DNA of 64,000 nucleotides from Armatimonadetes bacterium 55-13 (GCA_001898035.1 MKRX01000006.1:576150-640149), one strand, 5' to 3'; positions 26,680 to 36,214 are shown, counted from the stretch's first letter. Program-made: numbers and translations. Notes: generated from the sequence alone by a model not told the origin.

Positions 26680-27936
26680 ATGTACACCCTCGCCCTTTGG
26701 TCGCTTTCGCTTCTCTCCTCCCCCCTCTATTTCGATCCGCCTACCGTCGTCCCCTATCATGCCAACGGAATCTATGAACTCAAAGAAACGGTCGGGTGGA
26801 ACGTCTCTGGCCAGGGCGGAAAGTACAAGTACACCGTCAAACTCAACAACGCCGTCCCGATCTCCAATGGCGAAATTGACCTTGCCAACGGTCCCGTCAA
26901 AATCGAAGCCAAGCCCACCGAGCCCGCCATGCTGTTCATGCAGCTCACCCCGACCGAGGGCGGAAAACCCCTAGACTTCGGCGCCGCCGTTTCCCCCACC
27001 AAGATTCCCCCCGCCAAGCCAAAACCGAAAGACTTCGACGCTTTCTGGAAGTCGAAAATCGCCGACCTCCACAAGATCCCCATGAATCCCACGCTCACGC
27101 CAGGAGTTAGCGGGAGGGAAGGTATCGACTACGGCACGATCCGTATGGATCACGTCAACGGAACCTACGTCTACGGCCAATACGCCCGCCCTAACAAGCC
27201 CGGCAAGTACCCCGCCATCCTCCAACTCCAATGGGCCAGCCCCCCTTATCCCCTCGATAAATCCTGGATCATGGGCTACGCGTCCATGGGATTCATCGCC
27301 CTCAACATCGAGCCCCACAACGTCTTGCCCACCGAGCCCAAAAGCTACTATGACGCCCTCCCCGCCGCACTGAAGAACTACGGTGCCATCAACATGGATG
27401 ATCGGGATAAGAGCTACTTCGTCGAGATGTATCTTCGCGACTACCGCGCTGTTGACTACCTTGCCAGCCTCCCTGATTGGGATGGCAAGACCCTCGTCGT
27501 GATCGGCACCAGCATGGGTGGTCAGCAAAGCCTCGCCGTCGCCGGTCTCCACCCCAAAATCACCCACCTCATCGTCAACGTCCCCGCCGGTTGCGACCTG
27601 AACGCCGGACTCCATAACCGGCAAAACGGCTACCCCTTCTTCCCGTCCAACAATCCCAAGGTGATGGAAACCGCGCAGTACGTAGACTGCGTTAACTTCG
27701 CCTCCAACATCAAAGCCACCAGCCTCGTCGCCATGGGATTCGTCGACACGGTATCTCCGCCTACCGGAATCTGGGCTGCTTATAATTTGATTAGGGGACC
27801 TAAAGAAGCCGCTGCGATGTTCGATTCCCCGCATAACCACCTCGCGACCCCCGAACAGCAACGCCCCTACACCGAGCGATCCGCCGCCTGGCTACAAGCC
27901 CTCGCCAAAGGAGAACCCGCTCCCGTCCGCAAATAG
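26680..27936 (+). CDS. CE7 acetyl xylan esterase (AXE1-like), secreted
   Basis: 418 residues. The signal peptide is 1-17 (MYTLALWSLSLLSSPLY). Residues 20-115 are a beta-rich N-terminal domain, then a CE7/AXE1 alpha/beta hydrolase. The nucleophile is Ser in GTSMGGQQSL (about residue 274), the acid is Asp in GFVDTVSPP, and the base is His in SPHNHL. The ribosome site GAAGAGGA precedes the ATG. CE7 enzymes deacetylate xylan and xylooligosaccharides. It is divergent from the CE15 pseudogene with only 41 bp between, and its 3' end nearly touches the convergent topoisomerase gene. Confidence 0.9.
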   Translation: MYTLALWSLSLLSSPLYFDPPTVVPYHANGIYELKETVGWNVSGQGGKYKYTVKLNNAVPISNGEIDLANGPVKIEAKPTEPAMLFMQLTPTEGGKPLDFGAAVSPTKIPPAKPKPKDFDAFWKSKIADLHKIPMNPTLTPGVSGREGIDYGTIRMDHVNGTYVYGQYARPNKPGKYPAILQLQWASPPYPLDKSWIMGYASMGFIALNIEPHNVLPTEPKSYYDALPAALKNYGAINMDDRDKSYFVEMYLRDYRAVDYLASLPDWDGKTLVVIGTSMGGQQSLAVAGLHPKITHLIVNVPAGCDLNAGLHNRQNGYPFFPSNNPKVMETAQYVDCVNFASNIKATSLVAMGFVDTVSPPTGIWAAYNLIRGPKEAAAMFDSPHNHLATPEQQRPYTERSAAWLQALAKGEPAPVRK

Positions 27937-27938
27937 CG

Positions 27939-28901
27939 CTATTTCAACAAATGCTGGAGCGTCAACCGCTCCAGCCCCGATTGATACTTCCGATTCCGTG
28001 GAACGGACCGGCAGGTTCGCCAACGGGACCGAGGCGTCGAATCCAAAACGCGGGGAAGAATGTAAGAACTTCGGCAAACCGCGGGCGTATTCCCAAGCGA
28101 TTCCGCCACGTTCTTCACCACCTCGTTGACCTCCCGCCGAGTCGTCGGCTGCTGTTGACGAAAGAGCTCCACCGCCCGAACCGTCGCCGCCCACGTGCGA
28201 AAATCCTTCGCCGTAAACTCGCCCCCCGAGGCCGCCCGCAGGTAATCGTTCACATCCTTAGAATCCACCTGCTGCGTCTCACCGTCCTCATCCTGATATG
28301 CAAACAGCCGCCCCCGCGAAAGCTCTCGGCACTGACTCACCACCCGCGCTAACCGGTGATCTTCCACCTCGATCTCATGCCGCTTTCCACTCTTGCCCTT
28401 GAAAGAAAAGACCAATCGCTTTCGCGAGGTCTTCGCGTGGCGATTCCTCAAAGTGGTCAACCCAAACGATCCGTTCTCCTTGGCATAACGCTCGTTCCCC
28501 ACCCGAATCAGCGAACACTCTAAGAGCTGCACCACCGCCGCTAAAACCTTCGCCTTACTCAGTCCTCGCGAGCGTAAATCCTTTTCAATTTGTCGCCGAA
28601 TCTTCGGCAATGCCTCGCCAAATTTCGCCAGCCGCGCATACTTCGTTCGCTCGCGCTTGGCCCGGAACTCGGGATGATAAATCGCTTGCTGTCGCCCCTT
28701 CGCGTCCCGCCCCGTCGCCTGAACCGGTGACGATTCGTCGATCGCAATCCAAACGTCCTTCCAAGCCGGAGGAATCGCTAATGACTTGATTCGCTGAAGA
28801 ACCTCGGCATCCGAAACTTTCTCCCCCGAAGGATCCAAATACCAAAACCCTCTTCCCGCTCGCTTTCGCTGATACCCACTCGTTTCCCTCGCCTTTTCCA
28901 T
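27939..28901 (-). CDS. DNA topoisomerase IB
   Basis: 320 residues from the ATG at 28901 (MEKARETSGY); the longer frame from 29081 would overlap the divergent thioredoxin gene. Poxvirus/bacterial type IB architecture: GFWYLDPSGEKV and IPPAWKDVWI in the N-terminal domain, AAVVQLLECSLIRVGNERYAKEN carrying the first catalytic Arg, then KDFRTWAATV and SSYILPRVLD with the nucleophile Tyr. It relaxes supercoils through a 3'-phosphotyrosine intermediate in the cytoplasm. The tail after the active Tyr is Arg-rich and longer than usual, possibly a DNA-binding extension. Confidence 0.92.
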   Translation of the reverse strand: MEKARETSGYQRKRAGRGFWYLDPSGEKVSDAEVLQRIKSLAIPPAWKDVWIAIDESSPVQATGRDAKGRQQAIYHPEFRAKRERTKYARLAKFGEALPKIRRQIEKDLRSRGLSKAKVLAAVVQLLECSLIRVGNERYAKENGSFGLTTLRNRHAKTSRKRLVFSFKGKSGKRHEIEVEDHRLARVVSQCRELSRGRLFAYQDEDGETQQVDSKDVNDYLRAASGGEFTAKDFRTWAATVRAVELFRQQQPTTRREVNEVVKNVAESLGNTPAVCRSSYILPRVLDSTPRSRWRTCRSVPRNRKYQSGLERLTLQHLLK

Positions 28902-29031
28902 GTTGTCTTTCTGTTGACTGAGCGGCTTTGAAAATCGGTTCCGAGGGGCCAAACATAAGATTTTCATCTCTCGGGCACTTGTTCGAAAGCCCGGACCGTA
29001 GTACCCTGCATCCCGGGAAGGGGAGGATTTT

Positions 29032-30294
29032 ATGAAGTCTCGAAGATGGATCGTTGGAGTAGCCCTCATCACTGCCGCCACCTTGGTCGCCGCCAGTTAC
29101 CGAGCGGATGACGTCGCCAAAGTGATGGCGGACTATGTCGTTAAGAAGGACAAGCTCTTCGAAAACGGCTCCGTGAAGGCGGACATGTTTGAAAAACTCG
29201 TCAACGAGACCATTGCTCGCATGGACATCAAAACCATGTCCGCCAATGACGTGGCTCTCGTTAATCGCCAAGGCATTTGGCCGAATGCGAAAGCCTTTCC
29301 CGACGTGCTCGCACGGCTCGATGAACTGTCCGACACCAAGGATGCTTCCGGCGCCCTCGCCCTTTCCATCAGCCTCGAACTCAGCGCGTGGCTCCCCGAG
29401 CCGCCAACCGAAAAACGCAAAGCCAACGCCCAGCGCCTCCTGAATCATCCGGCTCTCAACGAACTCCTCCACAGTGAGAACTGTGAAGCCCCCATTACGG
29501 GGCTTTCCACCCTCACCCTGCCCAACGAAGCTCATGATCGAGTCATGTCCCTCGTGGACCAATTCGATCCCAACCGCATCGAGTCCGGTTCCGCCATGTC
29601 CAGCTACTGGCGAATCGTCACCAAACTAGAAAAGGATCCGGCCAAGCGCGAACCGATCCGCCTGAAGGCTCTCAAAATTATTCAGGGCGCCACTGCCACC
29701 GCCAAGAGCAAGCCCGGCCAAGAAAAAATGGTCAGCATTCTCGAAAAGATGGCCGTCCGAATGGATGGCGCCGATGCCAAAGGTGGCCTCATCGGGCACA
29801 AGATTCCGAAAATGGACATCCTCTGGGCCAGCGATGAGAAGCTGAAATCCTTCGAGGACCTCAAAGGTAAAGTCGTCATCCTCGACTTCTGGGCAACCTG
29901 GTGCGGTCCTTGCGTAGCCTCGTTTCCAAATGTGAAGGAGCTAAAGAATCACTACGAGGGCTATGACGTCGTCATCGTCGGCATTACGAGCGTTCAAGGC
30001 AACATCATCGGCCTCGACCCCGCCGTCATCGACACCAAGGGCGATCCGAAGAAAGAGTTCGGACTCATGCCCGAATATATGAAGAAGAAAGAGATCGACT
30101 GGAAGGTCGTCTTCACCAAGCAAGACGTCTTCAATCCCGATTTCGGCGTCAGCGGCATCCCCCACGTCGCCATCATCGATCCCGCCGGCGTCGTCCGCTA
30201 CGGTGGCCTTCACCCCGGCGAGGACAACGCCAAGAAGATCAAGCTGATCGATGGCCTCCTCAAAGAATTCAACCTCAAAGTCCCGGCGAACTAA
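29032..30294 (+). CDS. Secreted thioredoxin-like protein (TlpA family) with helical N-terminal domain
   Basis: 420 residues. N-terminal signal peptide (IVGVALITAATLVAAS); a strong Shine-Dalgarno GGGGAGG precedes the ATG. Residues 30-245 are helical and not recognised. Residues 255-418 form a TlpA/ResA-like thioredoxin fold: GHKIPKMDI, then LKGKVVILDFWATWCGPC with redox Cys about 291 and 294, and the cis-Pro loop FGVSGIPHVAIID. It probably reduces or isomerises periplasmic thiols, for example in cytochrome c maturation. The partner is unknown. Confidence 0.88.
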   Translation: MKSRRWIVGVALITAATLVAASYRADDVAKVMADYVVKKDKLFENGSVKADMFEKLVNETIARMDIKTMSANDVALVNRQGIWPNAKAFPDVLARLDELSDTKDASGALALSISLELSAWLPEPPTEKRKANAQRLLNHPALNELLHSENCEAPITGLSTLTLPNEAHDRVMSLVDQFDPNRIESGSAMSSYWRIVTKLEKDPAKREPIRLKALKIIQGATATAKSKPGQEKMVSILEKMAVRMDGADAKGGLIGHKIPKMDILWASDEKLKSFEDLKGKVVILDFWATWCGPCVASFPNVKELKNHYEGYDVVIVGITSVQGNIIGLDPAVIDTKGDPKKEFGLMPEYMKKKEIDWKVVFTKQDVFNPDFGVSGIPHVAIIDPAGVVRYGGLHPGEDNAKKIKLIDGLLKEFNLKVPAN

Positions 30295-30304
30295 TTCGCC
30301 GGGA
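30281..30304. terminator. Hairpin at the end of the thioredoxin-like gene
   Basis: TCCCGGCGAA (30281-30290) and TTCGCCGGGA (30295-30304) form a perfect 10-bp stem with a 4-nt loop that contains the stop codon. There is no T-tract on either side, so termination is only possible, not certain. It lies between two convergent genes. Confidence 0.45.
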
Positions 30305-30313
30305 CTGGTTAGC

Positions 30314-31273
30314 TCACTTGGTCAGCAGCCGCGTCAAAAACTCGGAATCGTCATACTCGTCCCGCAGCCGAATCCGCGCCTGCCGGACCACCGTCAGTTC
30401 CCGAGAAGGAATGACGTAAAGCCGCTGACCACCCGCGCCCGCCGCCACCACAATGTCATCCGGCAGCGTCTTGGACCAATTCCAATGCTTCCGCCCATCC
30501 GGCTGAAGCCCGCCCTTCGTCGGCATCCACCAGCTAAGCCCATAGGAAGGGTTCGCCGAAGTGGCCACAAAGAGCTTCTTCACCGATTCCGCCTTCATCA
30601 CCCCCGCCCCCTGATGCCGAATCATCTCGCCAAACTTGGACCACTCCCGCGCCGTCATGTGCGCTCCGCTGGGCATATGGGGATTCCCATCCTCATCCTT
30701 CTTCCAAAATCCGTGCTCCATGCCCAAGGGCTTGAAGATCTTCTTCTCCATGTAGCCCAGCACCGTCTCGTTCCGAGGCATTAACTTCCGCCGCATCACC
30801 TCGCCAAAGATCATAAACGGCGCCGGTCCGTACTGAAACTTCGCCCCCGGTTTCGCCTTCGCTTGGGTCAAAATCGCCTCCGCGTAGCTGGGAACCTTCA
30901 AACTCAGCCCACGCCCCTCCCGCCCCGGAATGCCTGACGAGAGGGTCAGCAAATCCCGAATCGTAATCGTCCGCCGAGCATCGCCTTGCCACTCCGTAAT
31001 CGTTTTCGAGACCGGCTCGTCCAAGGTAAGAAGCCCCTCTTCCTGAGCGCAAAGCGCGGTCACTCCGGTGAAACTCTTGGTCCCGCTCGCCAATTCCAAC
31101 GCGTTGTTGACCGACCCTCCATTCGGATACTCCTCCGCAATCACCTTGCCCTGATACAGCACCAGATAACTGGCCCCGTTCATCGACTTGTTGTATTCCG
31201 CCGCCGAGGCGATCTGACGGGCGGAGGGAGGCTGCGAGAAAATGCCTAATGCAAAGATAACGGAAACAAACAT
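30314..31273 (-). CDS. Serine hydrolase, class C beta-lactamase/esterase fold
   Basis: 319 residues from the ATG at 31273 (MFVSVIFALGIFS, signal peptide); the upstream ATG at 31321 adds polar residues only. The SxxK catalytic motif is SGTKSFTG near residue 69. Further blocks are LLTLSSGIPG, MSMEKKIFKPLGMEHGFW-like residues around 180-190 and SYGLSWWM. These fit the beta-lactamase-related serine hydrolase family (esterases, D-amino-acid peptidases) and not a true beta-lactamase. The substrate is unknown. It is convergent with the thioredoxin-like gene. Confidence 0.85.
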   Translation of the reverse strand: MFVSVIFALGIFSQPPSARQIASAAEYNKSMNGASYLVLYQGKVIAEEYPNGGSVNNALELASGTKSFTGVTALCAQEEGLLTLDEPVSKTITEWQGDARRTITIRDLLTLSSGIPGREGRGLSLKVPSYAEAILTQAKAKPGAKFQYGPAPFMIFGEVMRRKLMPRNETVLGYMEKKIFKPLGMEHGFWKKDEDGNPHMPSGAHMTAREWSKFGEMIRHQGAGVMKAESVKKLFVATSANPSYGLSWWMPTKGGLQPDGRKHWNWSKTLPDDIVVAAGAGGQRLYVIPSRELTVVRQARIRLRDEYDDSEFLTRLLTK

Positions 31274-31422
31274 GCTTCGCTCGGACGGCTTTTCATGAAA
31301 AGGGTTCAGCCACCACCCCACCAGCTAGGACTATCCCTTTTGGACCCCACTTGTCGAATCCCCCTCGCCCCCGTTCGACGATAAGATAGAGCGGTTCCCG
31401 AGCCGCGACGAGGAGACGACAC

Positions 31423-31761
31423 ATGAAGTTCTTGGTAGCCATCCACCACCCCGACGACTACGACCCATCCATCGAAGACGAGACCATGACCCGAGACATC
31501 GATCTCCTGAATGAAGAGATGGTCGCCAAAGGCGTCCGCGTCTTCGTCGGCGGCCTCCACCCCGCCCCCCAAGCCAAATCCCTCCGCGCCAAAAACGGCA
31601 AAGTCGTCGTCACCGATGGCCCCTATCTCGAAACCAAGGAACACGTCGGAGGCTTCTGGGTCCTGGAGGCCGCCAGCATGGAAGAAGCCCTCGAATGGGG
31701 CCAAAAAGCCGTCCTCGCCTGCCGAGCCCCCGTAGAAGTCCGCCAATTCCACGGCGCTTAA
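31423..31761 (+). CDS. YciI-like / DGPF domain protein
   Basis: 112 residues. Ferredoxin-like fold motifs of the YCII/DGPF family: MKFLVAIHHPDDYDP, LHPAPQAKSLRAKNGKVVVTDGPYLETKEHVGGFWVLEAAS, and a C-terminal VEVRQF strand. The ribosome site GACGAGGAG precedes the ATG. Members are small cytoplasmic proteins, often next to ECF sigma factors; no sigma factor is adjacent here. The biochemical role is unknown. Confidence 0.9.
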   Translation: MKFLVAIHHPDDYDPSIEDETMTRDIDLLNEEMVAKGVRVFVGGLHPAPQAKSLRAKNGKVVVTDGPYLETKEHVGGFWVLEAASMEEALEWGQKAVLACRAPVEVRQFHGA

Positions 31762-31779
31762 TCAACCTATGGCGAAGGT

Positions 31780-33303
31780 CTAAACGTCTGGCGACCGGTC
31801 CCGATACTGCACCGCCTCGCTCAAATGCACCTTCGCCACCGCCTCACTCCCCGCGAGGTCCGCAATCGTCCGCGACACCTTCAAAATCCGATCAAACACC
31901 CGCGCTGAGATATTCATGCGAGCCATCACCACCCGCATAAAGTCCTCGCACTCCTTGTCCAGGACAATCAGTTCCCGAATATCCCGAGGCGTCATCTTCG
32001 CGTTGACCCGGTGATTCCCCAACCGGTCATGCTGCCGAGATCGTGCCACCAGAACCCGGTCCCGAATCGCTGAGGAACACTCCCCCGTCTGCATCCCCAA
32101 CAACTCCTCCGCCTTCAACCGAGGAACTTCCAAGTGCAGATCGATCCGGTCGAGCAACGGCCCGCTGATCTTCGACGCATACTTCCCGCAAACCGCCGGC
32201 GAGGATACGCACTTCTGTTCCGGCAACCCCTTAAACCCGCAAGGACAAGGATTCATCGCCCCGATCAAGATGCACTCCGCCGGAAACGTGATCGTGTTCT
32301 GGACTCGAGAAACCGTCACCACTCCGTCCTCCAGCGGCTGCCGAAGCGCCTCCAAGACCTGCCGCTCGAACTCCGGCATCTCGTCCAAGAAAAGGACCCC
32401 GTGGTGAGCCATGCTGATCTCACCCGGCTTCGGATTCTTGCCGCCGCCCACAATCGCCGCGTGACTCGCGCTATGGTGCGGACTTCGGAACGGCCGCTCC
32501 CATAGCAACCCCTGCTTCCCGGCCTTCTGCCCCGAAGCCGAATAGATCCGCGTGACCTGAATGGACTCTTCCAAAGAAAGTGGAGGCAAGATCGTCGGGA
32601 GTCGACGCGCCAACATCGTTTTCCCCGAGCCCGGCGGTCCCGACATCAGCACGTTATGACCGCCCGCCGCCGCAATCTCCAATGCCCGAATTGCGTGCCT
32701 CTGCCCCTTCACATCGGCAAAGTCCACGCCGTAATCCAAGGGTCCCTGATTTGTGGCCTGAGTTAGAACGTGAGGCTGATATTCCGGGGCCCCGTTGAGC
32801 AGTTCGGCACACTCGATGAGGCTGCGAACCCCGAAGACTTGGACATCCGGTGCGATAGCGGCCTCGGGTGCATTTTGAATGGGGAGAATGAGACGACGGA
32901 AACCTTTCTCGTGCGCCATCAATGCTACGCTCACCGCGCCATCGACCGGTCGAAGCATTCCGTCAAGACCAAGTTCACCAATGATCAACGTGTCCTTGAG
33001 TTCATCGAGATTGATTTGCTCATCGAGCGCGAGAATGGCGACAGCGATCGGCAAATCAAGGAAGGGTCCTTCCTTGCGGATGTCTCCGGGGGCAAGGTTG
33101 CAGATGATCTTTCGGTTGGGCATCTGCATATCGGAGTGGACCACTGCGGAGCGCACGCGGACTTGGCTCTCTTGTACAGCTTTGTCGGGGAGCCCGACGA
33201 GCTGGAAATTATTGTCGTTTCCGATGGGTCGAAAGTCGACCTCCACCACAACGGGCAGGGCTTCGATGCCGAGGAGGGTGGCTGAGTGGACCTTGGCGAT
33301 CAT
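31780..33303 (-). CDS. YifB/ComM family Mg-chelatase-like AAA+ ATPase
   Basis: 507 residues. N-terminal Lon-like domain (residues 1-170, IEALPVVVEVDF and NRKIICNLAPGDIRKEGPFLDLPIA). A AAA+ module follows with Walker A GPPGSGKTML, Walker B VLFLDEMPEF and a C-terminal magnesium-chelatase subdomain (KVSRTIADLAGSE). A Cys-rich PCPCGF..C motif sits between. ComM is a hexameric helicase that promotes branch migration during natural transformation; other relatives are poorly known. It is typical length and complete. Confidence 0.94.
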   Translation of the reverse strand: MIAKVHSATLLGIEALPVVVEVDFRPIGNDNNFQLVGLPDKAVQESQVRVRSAVVHSDMQMPNRKIICNLAPGDIRKEGPFLDLPIAVAILALDEQINLDELKDTLIIGELGLDGMLRPVDGAVSVALMAHEKGFRRLILPIQNAPEAAIAPDVQVFGVRSLIECAELLNGAPEYQPHVLTQATNQGPLDYGVDFADVKGQRHAIRALEIAAAGGHNVLMSGPPGSGKTMLARRLPTILPPLSLEESIQVTRIYSASGQKAGKQGLLWERPFRSPHHSASHAAIVGGGKNPKPGEISMAHHGVLFLDEMPEFERQVLEALRQPLEDGVVTVSRVQNTITFPAECILIGAMNPCPCGFKGLPEQKCVSSPAVCGKYASKISGPLLDRIDLHLEVPRLKAEELLGMQTGECSSAIRDRVLVARSRQHDRLGNHRVNAKMTPRDIRELIVLDKECEDFMRVVMARMNISARVFDRILKVSRTIADLAGSEAVAKVHLSEAVQYRDRSPDV

Positions 33304-33488
33304 GGTGGGCGGGTACGTAAGGCAGGCTGACGCTTGGGTTATGTTACTCCAGGATTCCTATGGGGAGATTTGGGACGTGAGGCGATGCGATGAGACGGAA
33401 GGCTTATCGATATTTCCTTTCAACTGCCAAGAAAAGTAATCTATCAATCTTCCGAGACAGCGGTTGAATTTCTTTGGAGAGATTTGTT

Positions 33489-33881
33489 ATGGGATTAGAA
33501 GAGCGACGGAAGATCAAAGAGTATCAAGACACGATCGTGCCCGAGCGATCGGCGGAGTTGGCAGAAATTTGCGGGACGGCCATTCCCTACGATATCGATT
33601 GGGATAGCTTTGCGAACGATGCCGAGGCCCTGCGATTTTTGGACAATCTGTCCTTCCACCGGATCAACATGGCGATGCGAGTCATCTGCACGGACGAGCT
33701 AGGCAGAGAGGCGATCAAGGACAGCCTCAAGGTAATCAAGTTGAAGAATGTGGCCGATAAAGCGGAGATGAAGATCAACTTTGGCGGTGGAGCGCTTGAG
33801 ATGGCCCTAAACTACGCCAAGGGCACCGAGGGCTACTACTCGGACGGAGAGATTCGCACCGTCTTGATGACTGGCCTTTAG
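33489..33881 (+). CDS. Small conserved-looking protein of unknown function
   Basis: 130 residues from the ATG at 33489. It has a GGAGA ribosome site 8 nt upstream, which decides against the in-frame start at 33474. No signal peptide or membrane segment. Mixed alpha/beta composition with a notable Gly-rich stretch (INFGGGALEMALNYAKGTEGYYSDGE). I do not recognise a domain. It stands alone between YifB and a convergent gene. Confidence 0.7.
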   Translation: MGLEERRKIKEYQDTIVPERSAELAEICGTAIPYDIDWDSFANDAEALRFLDNLSFHRINMAMRVICTDELGREAIKDSLKVIKLKNVADKAEMKINFGGGALEMALNYAKGTEGYYSDGEIRTVLMTGL

Positions 33882-33897
33882 GTCTTGGGAAGCGACC

Positions 33898-34554
33898 TCA
33901 GCCTGCTTGGGGTCGCTTTGCCAATTTGATTTCCTGAGCCTTGACCCTAATTTCTATATTCGAAGTCGTCTCGCCGCCAGGGATGGGCGCATTGGTCAAG
34001 GTCCACTTCCCATTCACCACAATGCTGGCGGTGCTCTCCAGTTCGCAATCACCCTGGCAGGTCATCGGACGATCTCCGCCGTTTTCATATCGATCGAAGG
34101 TATATCGGAAGGGGTCTTTGCTTACCACTCTTATCTCTCCGGCCACCCCCACAACTCGGACGTTAGGCGGGACGGGCCAGAAATCAGGTTGGGGACGTCC
34201 GAGGGAAATCATCCTTTCGATGCGATATCTCGCAAGTTCCGGCTCTTCCTCCGTGGGTGGCTCGTCAAGTTCGCCGGTGAGAGCGATCGACTGGATTTTG
34301 GGCTCGACGCCTTTCGGAATCGGAATGACTTCGCCATCGACCTGTGTCTCTTTGAGTCTCCAGGCGGCCGTTAAGCGTATCCCCTTGGCTCCTTTTACGA
34401 CCTTGTACTCGGTTGTTTCCACCTGAGTCATGTCGACGTCCATGGGTCCGCCATAGAAGTGGAGGGTTTTGATTTCGGTCCACTGATCACCGGGCAAGAG
34501 TCGGTAAGGAAGCGGGTTTGAGAGAAGGGTAAGGGCTAAGAGGGACGTGATCAT
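33898..34554 (-). CDS. Secreted protein of unknown function
   Basis: 218 residues. N-terminal signal-like segment (MITSLLALTLLSNPLPYRLL), then a beta-rich body with no known domain and a disulphide-candidate pair (TCQGDCELES). Its start overlaps the stop of the 85-residue gene by 4 bp, which in turn overlaps pyruvate kinase by 4 bp, so all three form a pyk-led operon. The partner role is unknown. Confidence 0.7.
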   Translation of the reverse strand: MITSLLALTLLSNPLPYRLLPGDQWTEIKTLHFYGGPMDVDMTQVETTEYKVVKGAKGIRLTAAWRLKETQVDGEVIPIPKGVEPKIQSIALTGELDEPPTEEEPELARYRIERMISLGRPQPDFWPVPPNVRVVGVAGEIRVVSKDPFRYTFDRYENGGDRPMTCQGDCELESTASIVVNGKWTLTNAPIPGGETTSNIEIRVKAQEIKLAKRPQAG

Positions 34555-34808
34555 GGCTGGTCGACAGGAGACTCATTTGGTTTACGCCAACCCTTCGCCC
34601 GAATCGCCTCTTCGCGACCGATGGAGCTGGTCAGCGCCGCTTTCTGTTCCATCAGACGCACTCGCTCCTTTTCCGCTTCACTCATATCTGCCTTGATCCC
34701 TTCTGCCTTGGCCTGCTGCTCTCGATAGACCTGCCAAGGTTTCCGAGACAAATACAGTCCCGTTGCGGTTGCCAACACTACCACTGCGACTAGCCATCCT
34801 AGCTTCAT
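34551..34808 (-). CDS. Small membrane-anchored coiled-coil protein
   Basis: 85 residues. One transmembrane helix at the N-terminus (LGWLVAVVVLATATGLYL), then a charged coiled-coil-like stretch (EQQAKAEGIKADMSEAEKERVRLMEQKAA). There is a 4-bp overlap with the pyruvate kinase gene upstream and with the secreted protein gene downstream. The function is unknown; the fold suggests a tether or dimeriser. Confidence 0.72.
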   Translation of the reverse strand: MKLGWLVAVVVLATATGLYLSRKPWQVYREQQAKAEGIKADMSEAEKERVRLMEQKAALTSSIGREEAIRAKGWRKPNESPVDQP

Positions 34809-36214
34809 CCGTTCACCACCTGCGTTAAGATCAGGTTTGTATTGCCCTCGCCGAAAGGCACTCCAGCCGTGATAACGACGAGGTCATTTTCTTTAAGACG
34901 TTTCTTTTTGCGAAAAGTGCGAATCGCGTTAATGACGCCCTCTTCCGTGGTCTTTGGCGTTGGCAATCGAATGGCCTCTACTCCCCACACGACGGCAAGA
35001 CGGCATTGAGTCCGTTCATCGTAAGTTGCGCAGAGGAGAGGCGCCTTGGGCCTGTACTTGCTCACGAGACGCGCGGTATTCCCGCTCACGGTTGTCGAGA
35101 CGACGGCAGCGGGTCGCAAAAGGGCGGCGAGATCGGCGACCGAGTGCGCAATGGCTTCTTGGTGCCCGACATGGTTTTTGGCATGATCGGTGAATCGATT
35201 TTCGATACGCGTTCGATCAAACAATGCCTCCGCCTTCTCAGCGATTCTCACCATGGTTTTCACGCATTCCACGGGATAAGCGCCGCTGGCGGTTTCGCCG
35301 CTGAGCATGATCGCGTCGGTGCCATCCAGCACGGCATTGGCCACGTCGGTTGCTTCGGCACGAGTGGGGCGGGGGTTTTCGATCATGCTTTCCAGCATCT
35401 GGGTGGCGGTGATGACGGGTTTGCCAGCCCAGGTGGATTGATCGATGATCTTCTTCTGCATGATCGGGACGTCTTCAATGTCCATTTGAAGTCCCAGATC
35501 GCCTCTTGCAACCATGACCAGATCGACCACCTTTAAGATGTTGTCGAGATCCTTGATCGCCTCCCGGGTTTCAATCTTTGCGCAGAGTCCAATACTGGGG
35601 TCGTACTTGTCCACTTCTCGACGCAGCCCCACGATGTCTTGCGCCTCTTTGACGTAGCTGAGTGCAATGTAATCGACGCCCGCAGCGCAGGCATGGCCAA
35701 TATCTTCGATGTCCTTTGAAGTCATCGGAGGCACATCGAAGACCTTATTCACCAGGGTTACCCCCTGGCGGCTCTTAACCTGACCGCTACTCATGACGCG
35801 GGCGGTGAAGTTCTCGCCCTCCTTCTTCCCAAGCTTAAGCTCGACGTTCCCATCCCCTAGGAGAAGCCGGGCGTTCGGACTCATCGCGGCAAGAATCTCG
35901 GGCTGGTGGACCGGGAGGGTGGCAGTGGGTCCACTCCCTACGGTGATCGTCTGACCTTCCTCCACCTCCATAAAATCAGCAGAGAGAAGCCCGATCCGAA
36001 ACTTGGGTCCTTGGAGGTCAGCAAGGATGGCAATCGGTGAGATATCGGAGCTCAGTTCACGGAGCCACTTGATCCATATTTTGCGGGTTTCCCAATCCCC
36101 GTGACTGCAATTGATCCGGGCAACATTCATTCCCGCATCAATCAACGCTTTGAGCTTTTCTCGGCTATCCACTGCCGGTCCAAGCGTGCAGACGATTTTT
36201 GTTCGTCGTTTCAT
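34805..36214 (-). CDS. pyk: Pyruvate kinase
   Basis: 469 residues, the standard length. TKIVCTLGPA at the N-terminus, ARINCSHGD, the metal/phosphoryl region MVARGDLGLQM, and KPVITATQMLESMIENPRPTRAEATDVANAVLDGTDAIMLSGETASG, the canonical active-site signature. The C-terminal effector domain is present (VVSTTVSGNTARLVSKYRP). It transfers the phosphoryl group of PEP to ADP, the last step of glycolysis. It is the first gene of a three-gene overlapping operon. Confidence 0.97.
   Translation of the reverse strand: MKRRTKIVCTLGPAVDSREKLKALIDAGMNVARINCSHGDWETRKIWIKWLRELSSDISPIAILADLQGPKFRIGLLSADFMEVEEGQTITVGSGPTATLPVHQPEILAAMSPNARLLLGDGNVELKLGKKEGENFTARVMSSGQVKSRQGVTLVNKVFDVPPMTSKDIEDIGHACAAGVDYIALSYVKEAQDIVGLRREVDKYDPSIGLCAKIETREAIKDLDNILKVVDLVMVARGDLGLQMDIEDVPIMQKKIIDQSTWAGKPVITATQMLESMIENPRPTRAEATDVANAVLDGTDAIMLSGETASGAYPVECVKTMVRIAEKAEALFDRTRIENRFTDHAKNHVGHQEAIAHSVADLAALLRPAAVVSTTVSGNTARLVSKYRPKAPLLCATYDERTQCRLAVVWGVEAIRLPTPKTTEEGVINAIRTFRKKKRLKENDLVVITAGVPFGEGNTNLILTQVVNG

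Noticed and set aside
26971-27861. Long minus-strand open frame opposite the CE7 esterase (296 residues)
   Set aside because: Antisense shadow of a well-supported gene in GC-rich coding sequence; Gly/Val/Asp-biased and without recognisable motifs.
28585-29562. 325-residue minus-strand frame across the topoisomerase and thioredoxin genes
   Set aside because: Antisense or other-frame shadow of both genes; Gly/Ser-biased composition and no domain.
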